Positions 27,181 through 36,500 are shown, numbered from the stretch's first letter. The stretch is DNA of 64,000 bases from Microvirga lotononidis (GCF_034627025.1 NZ_CP141050.1:744001-808000), one strand, 5' to 3'. Translations and numbers: made by a program. Notes: generated from the letters alone by a model not told the origin.

Positions 27181-28206
27181 TCAGGCGGTGGCGCTGTCCG
27201 TCCGGTTGAACGGCTCGCCGGATTTCAGCATCGCGTGCATGATGACAGCCAACTTGCGGGCTACAGCCACGGCTGCCCGCTTGAAGCCGATCCGCTCGCG
27301 CAGCATCAGCCCCCATTGACGCAGGTCGCTCTCGGCATGACTGCGCGTCAGGATCACGGTCGCGGCCTCATAGAGCAGCCCTCTCAGATGAGCGTCGCCG
27401 CGCCGGGAGATGTGGCCGTCATAATCGACCTCGCCTGATTGGTACCGTCGGGTCGTCAGACCCAGCCAGGCTCCGACCGAGCGCGACGTCTTGAAGTTCT
27501 CCGGATCCTCAATCGCAGCCGTGAACGAGGTGGCGGTGATCGCCCCCACGCCGGGGATCGCCATCAGCCGCTGGCAGGCCGCGCTTTGCCGGGCACTGGC
27601 AAGAAGCTGGCGCCCCAGGGCAGATGCCCGGCTGCGCACGCTGCGCCAGGCCTCCAGCATCGGCAGGATGATGCGGGCGAGTTCATCCTGCCCGACCAGG
27701 AGGCGCTGAACCTCGGCTTCGAATGTGGCGCCTTTGCCGCGGGGTATAACCAGCCCGAACGTCTTCATGAGCCCCCGGATCTGGTTGGACAGCTCGGTTG
27801 TGATCTGGACCAACCGGGACCGTGCGGCCACCCGCGTGCGGGCCAACATGCTGTCATAGCCCTTTACCCGCACCGCGCGGTAGAAGCCGACCTCGGCCAG
27901 ATGGGCCAGGCCATCGGCATCGTTGGCGTCAGTTTTGTTGGGCGCCATGTCGAGGGCGGCCTTGGCATGGCGAGCGTCAATGCAGATTGCCGGCAGCCCC
28001 TCGGCCTGGAGCGCATGATAGAACCACACCGACAAAGGCCCGGTCTCGAACACCACCCGCTTGGGCTCAGGCGCACGCTTGCGAAGGACCTCGGCGATCA
28101 GGGTTGGATCCGACGGGCATTTGCCGCGCCAGATCCGCTTGCCGTCCCGCCGCACCGAGATCGCCGTCTCTTTCAGCGACACGTCAAGACCGATATCCTC
28201 ACCCAT
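27181..28206 (-). CDS. IS110-family transposase (DEDD recombinase)
   Basis: 341 residues from MGEDIGLDVS. The N-terminal DEDD domain shows acidic residues in GLDVSLKETAI, FETGPLSVW and NKTDANDADGLA. The C-terminal Transposase_20 domain has IPGVGAITATSFTAAIEDPENF and SVGAWLGLTTRRYQSGEVDYDGHISRRGDAHLR, including the serine-bearing part of the family. IS110 elements move through a circular intermediate guided, in recently studied members, by a bridge RNA encoded in the non-coding end. The frame is intact. Element ends were not defined. Confidence 0.93.
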   Translation of the reverse strand: MGEDIGLDVSLKETAISVRRDGKRIWRGKCPSDPTLIAEVLRKRAPEPKRVVFETGPLSVWFYHALQAEGLPAICIDARHAKAALDMAPNKTDANDADGLAHLAEVGFYRAVRVKGYDSMLARTRVAARSRLVQITTELSNQIRGLMKTFGLVIPRGKGATFEAEVQRLLVGQDELARIILPMLEAWRSVRSRASALGRQLLASARQSAACQRLMAIPGVGAITATSFTAAIEDPENFKTSRSVGAWLGLTTRRYQSGEVDYDGHISRRGDAHLRGLLYEAATVILTRSHAESDLRQWGLMLRERIGFKRAAVAVARKLAVIMHAMLKSGEPFNRTDSATA

Positions 28207-28371
28207 GGTTGTTCTCCGTTCGATGCTTGGGCCCGGCGTCCAGTCGAGAGCCCGTATCTTCATCTTATCGGGGAACAACCACCCGCTCTTCCATGCAATG
28301 ACTATCTGGCTCCAGGGTGACTCGCTCCGCGATTACCCACGCAAGGCACAGAATTCATCGGGATCACCGGG

Positions 28372-28713
28372 CTACCGGCTGCCTGCGGCGCAAATGATCA
28401 TCTCGACAGCGGCAGCCAGTTCGGCGCCGTCAAGCTCGTTGAAACCAATGCTGTCGATGGAACCCTGGCTCGCCCCATCGAAGATTTCGATCCAGAATGG
28501 CGGCAGGCCGGCAGTGGCGTATTCTGGAGGGGTCTCGCTCAGCTGGACATTAAGTGGTCCGAGCCGCATCATGACGGGTCGCGAGTTGTTTGTCTTCTCA
28601 TCCTGAAACCCGAGTTGGACCAGAGCCCGAACGATAGCCTGTTCGACGTCATCGGCACAGAGATCGGACAAGATGGAGTTGTCGACACATCGTTGCTTCG
28701 CGTTCATAGACAT
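28372..28713 (-). CDS. Small protein of unknown function, paralogue of 30723-31070
   Basis: 113 residues, acidic, no signal or membrane segment. The C-terminal half contains LPPFWIEIFDGASQGSIDS, then GAELAAAVEMIICA, which align closely with the protein at 30723-31070. AAGGA lies about 7 nt before the ATG at 28713. The family is not one I recognise. It stands next to a degenerate receiver gene in a region with much gene decay. Confidence 0.72.
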   Translation of the reverse strand: MSMNAKQRCVDNSILSDLCADDVEQAIVRALVQLGFQDEKTNNSRPVMMRLGPLNVQLSETPPEYATAGLPPFWIEIFDGASQGSIDSIGFNELDGAELAAAVEMIICAAGSR

Positions 28714-28903
28714 TGCCAATCCTTTTGGATGCAGGGATTCAGACTGCCGATAGGGATAAAGCGAAGTTCAGCGTAGTGTTGAGTACACGCGAGATCCTTT
28801 AGCCTCCCGGCTTAGTCCGTATGCTCGATCAGTGCACGACCGATGGAGTGGAATCCGGATTGAACTCGCGTCAATCTCCGGCCATTGCCTGATATCGTAA
28901 TCC

Positions 28904-29320
28904 TTACGCAACCAGTGGAATCTCGTCGGGTTTGGTCTGACTCGGTGTCTCCGACACGAGGTGCTTGGCCGTGATACCCCTTAGTGTGTCGAGCACGACG
29001 GCCGGTGACGGATCCTCGAGGACAACATGCCCTTGAGCTGAGGCCTTCGCGTGCGGGGTGGCAATCACGGCAGCCCGCGTGGGATGGCTGTCGCGGTATT
29101 CATCAGCCAGGATCCAGCCATCGATCAGGCCCGGCATCGTTGCACGGCTGAAGAGCCAGTCGACAGGATGGGTCCAGTCCCTCAGCACGTGGAAGGCCTG
29201 TGCGCCGGACTCGGTCGCCACGACATCGAAGTTCCTGGCCCGAAGTTCCTGTGCGAGCCTCTCCAGAAACAGCGGGTTGGTATCGACGATGAGGATGCGT
29301 TCCTGATAGGTTGTATTCAA
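28904..29320 (-). CDS. Receiver-like protein lacking the phospho-acceptor Asp
   Basis: 138 residues, a CheY-like fold: ERILIVDTNPLFLERLAQEL, then VDWLFSRATMPGLIDGW. At the acceptor position the usual TD before xxMPG is SR, so phosphorylation is impossible, and the acidic pocket keeps only one Asp. It resembles the single receivers paired with HWE kinases. AGGAGG stands 5 nt before a TTG at 29320, which I prefer over the ATG at 29344 that lacks a ribosome site. It could be a pseudo-receiver with a binding role or a decaying gene. Confidence 0.72.
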   Translation of the reverse strand: MNTTYQERILIVDTNPLFLERLAQELRARNFDVVATESGAQAFHVLRDWTHPVDWLFSRATMPGLIDGWILADEYRDSHPTRAAVIATPHAKASAQGHVVLEDPSPAVVLDTLRGITAKHLVSETPSQTKPDEIPLVA

Positions 29321-29599
29321 AGCAACCTCCTGATACCAATTCATCGCTTTGGAAAGTCCAGAGGTAATTCCATAGAGACTTTCAATATTAGTAGTATATC
29401 AATTACCGCTGCCCGATTCCCACTATGCCGGCATCTATGTCGGCAATCGCAAGGTTCATGAGGGCGATACTTTGGTTTAGCCTTTCTGGCATTACCGTAG
29501 CTCGACAGGCCCTCGGCGCTGCCGCCGAACTCGAACCCGTCGGCGGAGATGGTCTCGCAGCCCGTCTTCAACTCGTCGAACCGATCGCCCGTTCTGGAT

Positions 29600-30100
29600 A
29601 AGGTGCGGCAGTTGCTCGCCCAGATCGTCAAGAGCAGCACGCGGGGGAGGTCATCCACCAGATCCGTGACCTCATCCAGAAGGCGCCGCCGCGGCTTGAT
29701 CTGCTGGAGATCAACGGCGCCATTCGCGAGGTGATTGAACTCACCCGCGCCGTAGCGATGAAGAACACCGTCTGCGTCACGGCCGTCTTGGCGGACGGCT
29801 TGCCGCCCATTCGCGGCGATCGCGTGCAACTGCAGCAAGTCATGCTGAATCTGATCCTCAATGCCATTGAAGCCCAAAGCGGCGTCAGCGACCGTGAGCG
29901 GAGCATCCTGATCAGCATCGGCACAGCTGGCGCAGGGGACGTGCTTGTTACCGTGCGAGATTCAAGCCTGGCTGAGGATGGCCATGACGGCGCACGTGTT
30001 CGACACCGTCTATACGACCAAGGCGACGGGCCTGGGCATGCGGCTGTCGATCTGCCGTTCGATTGTCGACGCACACGGCGAACACATGTGGGGAGGGTGA
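29600..30100 (+). pseudogene. Remnant of a FixL/NtrB-type histidine kinase
   Basis: Broken kinase C-terminus. One frame gives RDLIQKAPPRLDLLEINGAIREVIELTRA and GDRVQLQQVMLNLILNAIEA (N box). Near 29970 the frame breaks, losing the G1 box, and another frame resumes with FDTVYTTKATGLGMRLSICRSIVDAHGEHMW (G2 box) up to a TGA at 30098. The N-terminal part is also out of frame. Not functional. Confidence 0.8.
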
Positions 30101-30204
30101 ATGAAGCGCGCGGAGCCGTGTTTTAGTTCGTGCTCCATGTATTGGGCGGTGCTGCTTCCCTCGTGCAGCCTACTCACCTGCAGCAAGGGCGGCAGTGTGG
30201 CCCG

Positions 30205-30245
30205 AAAAAATGACAACGGCCGGCCCCGAGGAAAAGGCCGGCCGT
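30205..30245 (-). terminator. Rho-independent terminator
   Basis: Perfect 10-bp stem (30236-30245 with 30216-30225) and a 10-nt loop; on the minus strand it is followed five bases later by six T residues (30210-30205). It would end transcripts coming from the remnant at 30519-30617. Confidence 0.75.
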
Positions 30246-30518
30246 CGCTGCGGACCCAGGCGCTTGGGAGGTATCTGTCGGTCTGCATAACCTCGCGTCG
30301 GCCAGTCTGCCCCAGCTGGTACCGGTGAGGAATTCGTCTTTCAGAGCCTTATTAGACCCGTTGGGGTACCGTGCCGTCCAGCCTCCGTCGCCGGAAATCG
30401 CCGCGCCCGTGATCTGGTCTGCCGCAGGCAAACACTGGAAGGCCACCGTGCCGCCGAGTTGGGCCGAAGAGACAATTTGCAACGACGGTTGCTTTTCGGC
30501 CATAAGGTCCTTCGTCGC

Positions 30519-30617
30519 TTACTCTTGGCTGATGTGTTCCTTGAGGTCGCGCAGGCGGGCAGCGGAGAGTGCCGCGTAAATGCTGGCAAAGCCGGAATCT
30601 ATGATGACAAGTCGCAT
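30519..30617 (-). pseudogene. N-terminal fragment of an FAD/NAD(P)-dependent oxidoreductase
   Basis: A 32-codon frame, MRLVIIDSGFASIYAALSAARLRDLKEH, reads like the FAD-binding start of NADH dehydrogenase-like oxidoreductases, where GSGFAG is expected in place of DSGFAS. It stops at TAA 30519-30521 and nothing of the enzyme follows. Remnant of a deleted gene. Confidence 0.5.
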
Positions 30618-30722
30618 GTGATTGACTCCGGTTGATTAATCGTTCAGGCGTCCGTGTGGTACAGCCTCCACTCCTTGTTCACGGCGATGTCTGTCTTCGA
30701 TCGGCTTAGGGCTGTCCTGCTA

Positions 30723-31070
30723 TTAATGGCGAAGATCGTGCGCCCGTAGATCTGCGCTCAGGATCATCTGTGCTGCCGTGGCCAGGTCATCCTCGTCGAA
30801 TCCCGAGCATCCATAGCTGTCGATGACGGATTGGCTCGCGTTCGAATACACGTCGAGCCAGAATGGCGGCATGCCCAGAAACTCGGATGAAACTTCGGTC
30901 AACCGCACATCCAGCCAACTCAGGCGGGCTACAATCAGACTGCGGAAGCCTCCTCTCTCCCAAGGGCTGTAGGCAAGCTGCACATAGGCCCGGATAATCC
31001 GTCGTTCGATCTCGTCGGCATCCAGTCTCGCCCAAGTCACACCTGTGGACGCGGTTTCCAAGTATTGCAT
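30723..31070 (-). CDS. Small protein of unknown function, paralogue of 28372-28713
   Basis: 115 residues from MQYLETASTG. MPPFWLDVYSNASQSVIDS and DDLATAAQMILSAD match the C-terminal half of the protein at 28372-28713, and the middle (RAYVQLAY, then LSWLDVRLTE) also aligns. GGGAG lies about 9 nt before the ATG. A longer frame exists upstream but that part shows no similarity to the paralogue. Function unknown; soluble and acidic. Confidence 0.75.
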   Translation of the reverse strand: MQYLETASTGVTWARLDADEIERRIIRAYVQLAYSPWERGGFRSLIVARLSWLDVRLTEVSSEFLGMPPFWLDVYSNASQSVIDSYGCSGFDEDDLATAAQMILSADLRAHDLRH

Positions 31071-31506
31071 GGTCAATTTCTCCCTCGTACTATGCCTTTC
31101 TCCTGTCACCAAGCTCCTGGTCTGGAATCTATCGGACCGGGTCCTCCGCCACGCCAGAGCCATTGACGGGCTTGCAGAGCAAATGCTGTTTCCGACAGGC
31201 GATCGCCAAACAGGAAAGGTCTGCACCCATACAAAGCGGCTCTGGCTTAAGCACTCGAACGATCTCCACATTGGCAGGACGCCGTTGAACATTCGGTCAT
31301 CCGCTTTGACGCGATTCGGGCGCGGCTGAGAGACCGCTGCCGCTGATAGGTTTGCGATGATGATGACGCAGGCGCCTGCGTATCGATAGCGTGCAGCGAG
31401 TCTAGTCCGGATGGCTTGAGCGGATAGGTCGACCTGTCCTTTGGTGTGGTATGGATGGGAGACGTCTTGTGCCAGAGTAGATCGCCAAGGATCTAGGATC
31501 GCCGCT
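31071..31506. other. Intergenic stretch, no gene seen
   Basis: About 430 bases between two divergent genes. Promoters for both should lie here; I see no clear operator or coding frame. Confidence 0.45.
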
Positions 31507-32757
31507 ATGGTGCCATTTCACAGAACCGCAGCCTCAGACGCCTGGAGACGCCAGAGGGAAGAACTCGCGGCATGGTTGATCGGCCCGGCTCGCCTGTCCG
31601 GCGACGCGGTTGCGGTCACCTCCGGACTTGCACAGAGGTTGACCGCGATGGGCGTTCCGTTGCACCGACTGCGGATTGGTATGCGCGTCGACAACCCGCT
31701 GCTGACTGCCTGGGGCATCATCTGGACGCCGGAAACGGCAGCCGAGATTTTTACCATCCCCCACGCCGTGCTCGATACCTCTGCTTATATCGGCAGCCCA
31801 TATCAACATGTCATGGAGACCCAAACCTGGTTCCGGCAGCGGCTCGATCAGCTTGAGCCCGAGGGTCATACCGTTCTCCAGGAGTTGGCGAATGCCGGCT
31901 TTACCGACTATCTCGGAGTGCCGGTGACGTTCGGCAACGGGATCATCCAGGCAGCGATGTTTGCCACGCGGCACGCCAGCGGGTTTGCCGAGAACCATAT
32001 CACTCTGATCGAGGACCTCGCCGTTCCCCTTTCGGCTGCGCTGGAAGCCATTGCCATGCGCCGCTCCACGGCAAGCCTGCTGGCCACCTTCCTTGGCGAG
32101 GGCCCGGCGGCGGGCGTGCAAGCGGGTGCAATCCGCCGCGGCAACATCATTGAGACGGAAGCGGCCATCCTACTCACGGATATGCGCGGGTTCACGCCCC
32201 TCTCGCTCACGGCATCGCCGTCGGACCTTCTGGCCACGCTGGGACGCTATTTCGAAGCCGTGGTCGATGCCGTGCGGGCGGAGGGCGGCGACGTTCTCAA
32301 GTTTGTCGGAGATGGGGTTTTGTCGATCTTTCGGGTCAGCGATGATGGCTGCTCCTCCGCCTGTGCGGCTGCAGTGCGGGCCGCGTCGCGGGTCTTGGCG
32401 GCCCGGGCGGAAGATCTGCCGCCCTTCGTCGCGGCGTTGCACGCCGGATCCGTGATGTACGGCAATATCGGCAGCCGCGATCGCCTGGACTTTACCGCGG
32501 TCGGACCGGCAGTGAATATGGTCAGCCGGCTGGAGGGGATCGCCAAGGCGACAGGCGAAACGGTGGTGTGCTCTGGAACCTTCGCCTCTGCCCTGCCAGG
32601 TACGTCCACCCGAACGATCGGCCGGTTCGAGCTCAAAGGGTTGGTCGGAGAGCACGAGGTTTTCGCCGTGGTTGCCGATCAGGTCGACCGTCCGTGCAGT
32701 CATGGCGTCGGCTGCTGCAACATAGACGCCCGGCTTTCGCCTACTTGTCCTGGCTAG
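31507..32757 (+). CDS. Class III adenylate cyclase
   Basis: 416 residues. The N-terminal half is an unassigned sensory-type domain found with such cyclases (GVPLHRLRIGMRVDNPLLTAWG). The catalytic domain begins near residue 215: ILLTDMRGFTPLS (metal Asp), GGDVLKFVGDGVLSIF (second Asp and substrate Lys) and LDFTAVGPAVNMVSRLEG (Asp for adenine, Asn and Arg for catalysis). This set predicts ATP to cAMP. AGGA stands 8 nt before the ATG at 31507. The 3' end overlaps the convergent tetR gene by 17 bases. A cyclic-nucleotide-binding channel is encoded at 16648-18129. Confidence 0.92.
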   Translation: MVPFHRTAASDAWRRQREELAAWLIGPARLSGDAVAVTSGLAQRLTAMGVPLHRLRIGMRVDNPLLTAWGIIWTPETAAEIFTIPHAVLDTSAYIGSPYQHVMETQTWFRQRLDQLEPEGHTVLQELANAGFTDYLGVPVTFGNGIIQAAMFATRHASGFAENHITLIEDLAVPLSAALEAIAMRRSTASLLATFLGEGPAAGVQAGAIRRGNIIETEAAILLTDMRGFTPLSLTASPSDLLATLGRYFEAVVDAVRAEGGDVLKFVGDGVLSIFRVSDDGCSSACAAAVRAASRVLAARAEDLPPFVAALHAGSVMYGNIGSRDRLDFTAVGPAVNMVSRLEGIAKATGETVVCSGTFASALPGTSTRTIGRFELKGLVGEHEVFAVVADQVDRPCSHGVGCCNIDARLSPTCPG

Positions 32758-33376
32758 ATCGAACCCCGTTCAAAAAGACCTCGACGGCCGAATTGACCGC
32801 GGCCTGCATTTCTTTATTCGATGGCGGCGGGCGCAGCCCAAGAACCACCTGCAGGTGAAGGTTGTCTCGGATCATGCTGACGAAGTGTCCGGCAATGCGC
32901 AAGCAATCGTCCGTGCGGATGTCCCCTCGCCTCCTGGCGCCGTCGAGGACCTCGGCGAGCCGGGAGGTGGCCCGGCCCGGTCCTTGTTCGTAGAAGGATT
33001 TCACAAGCTTAGGAAAGCGATTGGCCTCGGTGACAGCCACGCGATAAATGCCGATCAAGGCGGGTGACATGTAAATGGTCATAAGCTGCTGACCGAAAGC
33101 GGTGAGCGTTTTTCGCAAATCCTGTCCATCAATCTCCTCAATCGCCAAGGGCGATAACGCCTCCTCCACATTTGCGGCAACGATGGCCAGGAAGAGCCCC
33201 TCTTTGTTACCGAATTCATTGTAGATGGTGCGCTTCGATCCACCGGCGCGTTCGATGATCGCGTCGATGCTCGTCGCCGCGTAGCCTTGTTCGAAAAAGA
33301 CCTCGGCTGCCGCTTGCAGGAGGGCTTCCCGACGGCCGCTAGGCCGAGCTGTCTTTGCTGCCGGCACAGATGCCAA
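32741..33376 (-). CDS. TetR/AcrR-family repressor of the efflux operon
   Basis: 211 residues. The N-terminal helix-turn-helix is clear: LLQAAAEVFFEQGYAATSIDAIIERAGGSKRTIYNEFGNKEGLF. The rest is a TetR C-terminal ligand domain. It is divergent from an EmrAB-type efflux operon, with three GGTAA-N6-TTACC palindromes between, one 29 bases before its own start. It probably represses both the pump and itself until an inducer binds. Start is TTG with GGAGAG close by, or GTG at 33367. Confidence 0.92.
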   Translation of the reverse strand: MASVPAAKTARPSGRREALLQAAAEVFFEQGYAATSIDAIIERAGGSKRTIYNEFGNKEGLFLAIVAANVEEALSPLAIEEIDGQDLRKTLTAFGQQLMTIYMSPALIGIYRVAVTEANRFPKLVKSFYEQGPGRATSRLAEVLDGARRRGDIRTDDCLRIAGHFVSMIRDNLHLQVVLGLRPPPSNKEMQAAVNSAVEVFLNGVRSSQDK

Positions 33377-33404
33377 CCTCTCTCCGCACCACTTTCGCCG
33401 CGAA

Positions 33405-33420
33405 GGTAATGTTCGTTACC
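33405..33420. promoter_or_regulatory. TetR-type operator 1
   Basis: GGTAATGTTCGTTACC: perfect 5-bp arms GGTAA/TTACC around 6 bases, just upstream of the tetR gene. Confidence 0.82.
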
Positions 33421-33594
33421 AATCCTGTCAACGGAGGCTCCAGCCTAACCTTCGGTCTAGCCGTCCTGAATTTATCGCGAGGCCCTCCTGGCTATCCGGA
33501 TACTGGCCGGATCGTCGAGGGAACGGCATCTTTAAGGGAAATGCGCCGGCAGCAATCAGGGGCGGTCGTCCCCGTCGGTAAGCTTCCCTTGACC

Positions 33595-33610
33595 GGTAAC
33601 GATCATTACC
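33595..33610. promoter_or_regulatory. TetR-type operator 2
   Basis: GGTAACGATCATTACC, same arms and spacing as operators 1 and 3; 28 bp (centre to centre) from operator 3. Confidence 0.85.
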
Positions 33611-33622
33611 GTACACGTCTTT

Positions 33623-33638
33623 GGTAACGTATATTACC
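33623..33638. promoter_or_regulatory. TetR-type operator 3
   Basis: GGTAACGTATATTACC, directly before the ribosome site GGAGG of the membrane fusion gene. Binding here would block the promoter or transcript start. Confidence 0.85.
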
Positions 33639-33648
33639 GGAGGGCGCC

Positions 33649-34683
33649 ATGGCGCGTCTCAGCGAAAAGAAACGAATTGGCCTGCTGCTATGCCTCGGTG
33701 CCATAGCCATCCCCGCGGCAGGGTGGAGTTGGGCCAACTCGAGCGATGCAACATCGACCGACAACGCGTATGTCCGGGGCGACGTGACCTCGCTTGCCCC
33801 GAAAGTCGCGGGGTATGTCACGGCCGTCGACGTTGAGGACAACCAGACCGTCCAAGCGGGTGATGTGTTGTTCCGGATCGACGACCGCGATTACCGCGCG
33901 CGTGTCGCTCAGGCCGTTGCCAGTCTCGAGGCGGCTCAAGCTCGCCTGACCAATGTCGATGCGGAAGGCGAACTTCAGCATGCCCTCATCCGGCAGGCCG
34001 AGGCCCAGAAGCAATCGGCGGAGGCCGAGTTGAGCCGCGCGACCAAAGCCTCGGATCGCCACCGCCAGCTCATCCGCAGCAATGCTGTCAGCCAAGCGCA
34101 GATCGACGAGAGCGATGCAGCCCGATCTCGCGCCGAGGCGGGCGTATCGGCGGCGGCCGCGACAGTGGAGGCCCAGCAGCGCCGCATCGCCGTCCTTGCC
34201 ACGCAACGCGAAGCTGCCGTGGCGGCCGTTGCGCAGGCACAGGCCGCACGCGATCTCGCCCAGATCGATCTGGACAACACCGTCGTCCGTGCGCCGGTCG
34301 GCGGGGTGATTGGCAACCGCCAGGTACGCATCGGACGGCTGGTCGCGCCGGGCACGGCCTTGCTCGACATCGTCCCGGTGGCGGATGTCTGGATCGTGGC
34401 GAACTTCAAGGAAACCCAGCTCGAACATATCCGAGCCGGTCAACACGCCCGGATCACGGTGGACGGCTATCCGAGTGAGGCGCTCGAGGGGGTCGTGGAC
34501 AGCTTCGCGCCAGGAAGCGGGTCCGCCTTCAGCCTGCTCCCAGCAGACAATGCGACAGGCAACTTCGTACGCGTCGTCCAGCGCGTCCCTGTCAAGATCC
34601 GGTTTTCCAGCAACCCGTTGCCTGGCCGCCTCGTGCCCGGCCTGTCCGCGCGGGTCGAGATCACGGAAGGAAGCGGCTCATGA
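33649..34683 (+). CDS. HlyD/EmrA-type membrane fusion protein
   Basis: 344 residues. One N-terminal membrane anchor, then a biotinyl-lipoyl-like half (STDNAYVRGDVTSLAPKVAGYVTAVDVEDNQTVQAGDVLFRID), a long alpha-helical hairpin rich in Ala, Gln and Arg, the second half-motif (VRAPVGGVIGNRQVRIGRLVAPGTALL) and a beta-barrel part. It links the inner-membrane transporter to an outer-membrane channel for drug export. GGAGG lies 6 nt before the ATG. Its stop overlaps the next gene by 4 bases. Confidence 0.94.
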   Translation: MARLSEKKRIGLLLCLGAIAIPAAGWSWANSSDATSTDNAYVRGDVTSLAPKVAGYVTAVDVEDNQTVQAGDVLFRIDDRDYRARVAQAVASLEAAQARLTNVDAEGELQHALIRQAEAQKQSAEAELSRATKASDRHRQLIRSNAVSQAQIDESDAARSRAEAGVSAAAATVEAQQRRIAVLATQREAAVAAVAQAQAARDLAQIDLDNTVVRAPVGGVIGNRQVRIGRLVAPGTALLDIVPVADVWIVANFKETQLEHIRAGQHARITVDGYPSEALEGVVDSFAPGSGSAFSLLPADNATGNFVRVVQRVPVKIRFSSNPLPGRLVPGLSARVEITEGSGS

Positions 34684-36344
34684 CCTCGGCGGTCGTCGCC
34701 CTGCGGAGCCGCGCTGAGCCTGCGGCAGGCCTCCTTCTCATCATAGGCATTGTGCTAGCCGCGCTGACCGAAGCGATCGCTGGCACCATCCTGTCGCTCG
34801 GGCGGGGTGACATCATCGGTGACACCTATGCAACGCCGGACGAGTTCGCCTGGCTGGATGTCGGCTACACGGCTTTTAAGCTGATCGGCTTCATCGCCGC
34901 TCCCTGGCTGATGACCCGGATCAACCCGCGCAGCCTGATCACCGGAGCGACCCTCCTCATGGGTGCAGCCTGCGGCTGGGCGGCCCTCACGGCACGGTTG
35001 GACCTGCTGGTCGCGCTTCGCGTTCTGCAAGGCCTGTCCGGCGGCATCCTCCTTGTTACAGGCCAGGCCCTCCTGTTCCTCGCCTATCCGCGGTCCCTCC
35101 AGCCGATCCTGCAAGCCCTGTTTGCGATAGGATCCGTCGTCGCCCCCGGGACGATCGCCCCTGCCCTTCAAGGTTGGCTGCTCGACACGCATTCCTGGAC
35201 GTGGATCTTCTTCACTGTCGTACCGGTTGCACTGGCGGCCGCCGGGCTGCTGCTGATGGTTGATGCGGCACCTCCCGCAAAGGTCGCGCTCCGTCCGTTC
35301 GACTGGATAGGCTTCTCGCTGATGTCCATCGCTCTCTTCTGCTTCACCTATGTGCTCAGTCAGGGCAACCGATGGGACTGGTTTGCGGAGCCGCGCATTC
35401 TGTGGCTGACCGTGAGCGGCGCAACCTCGTTGCTGGCCTTTCTCGGCCATCAAGCCATGGCCAACGGCCCGGGCCTGCTCGATGGGACGGCGTTCCGATC
35501 CGAGGATTTTACGTTCGCTTTCATCGTCAGTTTCGTCGCAGGAGCCGCGCTGTTCGGAAGCGCGTTCCTGATACCCTCCTTTGCCGTCTCCGTCCTCGCC
35601 TTTACACCGACCGATGCGGGCCTGCTCCTGTTGCCGAGCAGCGCCCTCTTCGTCGCCACCCTCTTTCTCGCAGCCTTCCTCATGCAGGCGCGTCGTGTTC
35701 CTCCGTTCGCGACCGTGCCCTTTGGAATTCTGATGATCATGGCCGCCATGTGGATGCTGTCCGGCTCGACAAGCGAAAGCGGTGCGGACGACATGATGAA
35801 CGCCATTCTTCTGCGCGGCTTTGGCCTCGGCTTCCTGTTTCTGTCGATCACTCTGATTGCCTTCGGCAATCTCACCGGCAACAATCTTGCTTTCGCCATC
35901 GGTCTCTTCAACTCAGGTCGCCAGCTCGGTGGTCTCCTGGGAGTCGCCGGGCTCCAGACGCTGATCGATCACAACGTCACAGCCAACGCAGCGGTGCTTG
36001 GCTCCCACGTCACGCCAGGCTCTCCGGCGAGCGCTGAAAGATTAGCGAACACGACAGCCATGCTGCTGGCAAGAGGCATGGATGCCGGCGCGGCGAGCCG
36101 CGCCGCCCTGAGCCTGCTGGGCCGGGCCGTCGCGGGCCAGTCCACGGTTATTGCCTTCGATACGGCGTTCAACGCCGTCGCCCTGCTCTTCGTCGTCGCC
36201 GCGCCTGTGCTGGTGGCCATCAAAATTGGCCTGGGCCGATATGCGAAATCGCAGACTGCGAAGTTAACGCGAACGGTCGAGCTACAACCCCGGGCACGAG
36301 TCGAGCAAGGAGCGGAGAAGACACCCCTTCGGATGCTCGGTTGA
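34680..36344 (+). CDS. DHA2-family (EmrB/QacA-like) MFS efflux transporter
   Basis: 554 residues with about 14 hydrophobic segments, as expected for DHA2 drug:H+ antiporters. The region LVALRVLQGLSGGILLVTGQALLFL fits the conserved loop and helix between segments 4 and 5. It is translationally coupled (ATGA) to the membrane fusion gene, so the two form an EmrAB-like pump. No outer-membrane partner is encoded here. Substrate unknown. Confidence 0.94.
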   Translation: MTSAVVALRSRAEPAAGLLLIIGIVLAALTEAIAGTILSLGRGDIIGDTYATPDEFAWLDVGYTAFKLIGFIAAPWLMTRINPRSLITGATLLMGAACGWAALTARLDLLVALRVLQGLSGGILLVTGQALLFLAYPRSLQPILQALFAIGSVVAPGTIAPALQGWLLDTHSWTWIFFTVVPVALAAAGLLLMVDAAPPAKVALRPFDWIGFSLMSIALFCFTYVLSQGNRWDWFAEPRILWLTVSGATSLLAFLGHQAMANGPGLLDGTAFRSEDFTFAFIVSFVAGAALFGSAFLIPSFAVSVLAFTPTDAGLLLLPSSALFVATLFLAAFLMQARRVPPFATVPFGILMIMAAMWMLSGSTSESGADDMMNAILLRGFGLGFLFLSITLIAFGNLTGNNLAFAIGLFNSGRQLGGLLGVAGLQTLIDHNVTANAAVLGSHVTPGSPASAERLANTTAMLLARGMDAGAASRAALSLLGRAVAGQSTVIAFDTAFNAVALLFVVAAPVLVAIKIGLGRYAKSQTAKLTRTVELQPRARVEQGAEKTPLRMLG

Positions 36345-36500
36345 GGGTCCCGAAGCCGTCCAACTGCGGTCGCCGAATGCGGGACGCCTAGATCGCGAAC
36401 CTGTGCACCCTCCACACAGGCTCCATCAGCATCCCGTCGAGCCCTGGCCGCCGCAGCCAGGGCTCATTCGCATCAACGTCACAGATCTCTAGGATGAGAC

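Noticed and set aside
30174..30503. 109-codon frame on the minus strand
   Set aside because: It has AAGGA before its ATG, but its 3' third runs through the terminator hairpin at 30205-30245 and its sequence matches nothing known, so I do not count it as a gene.
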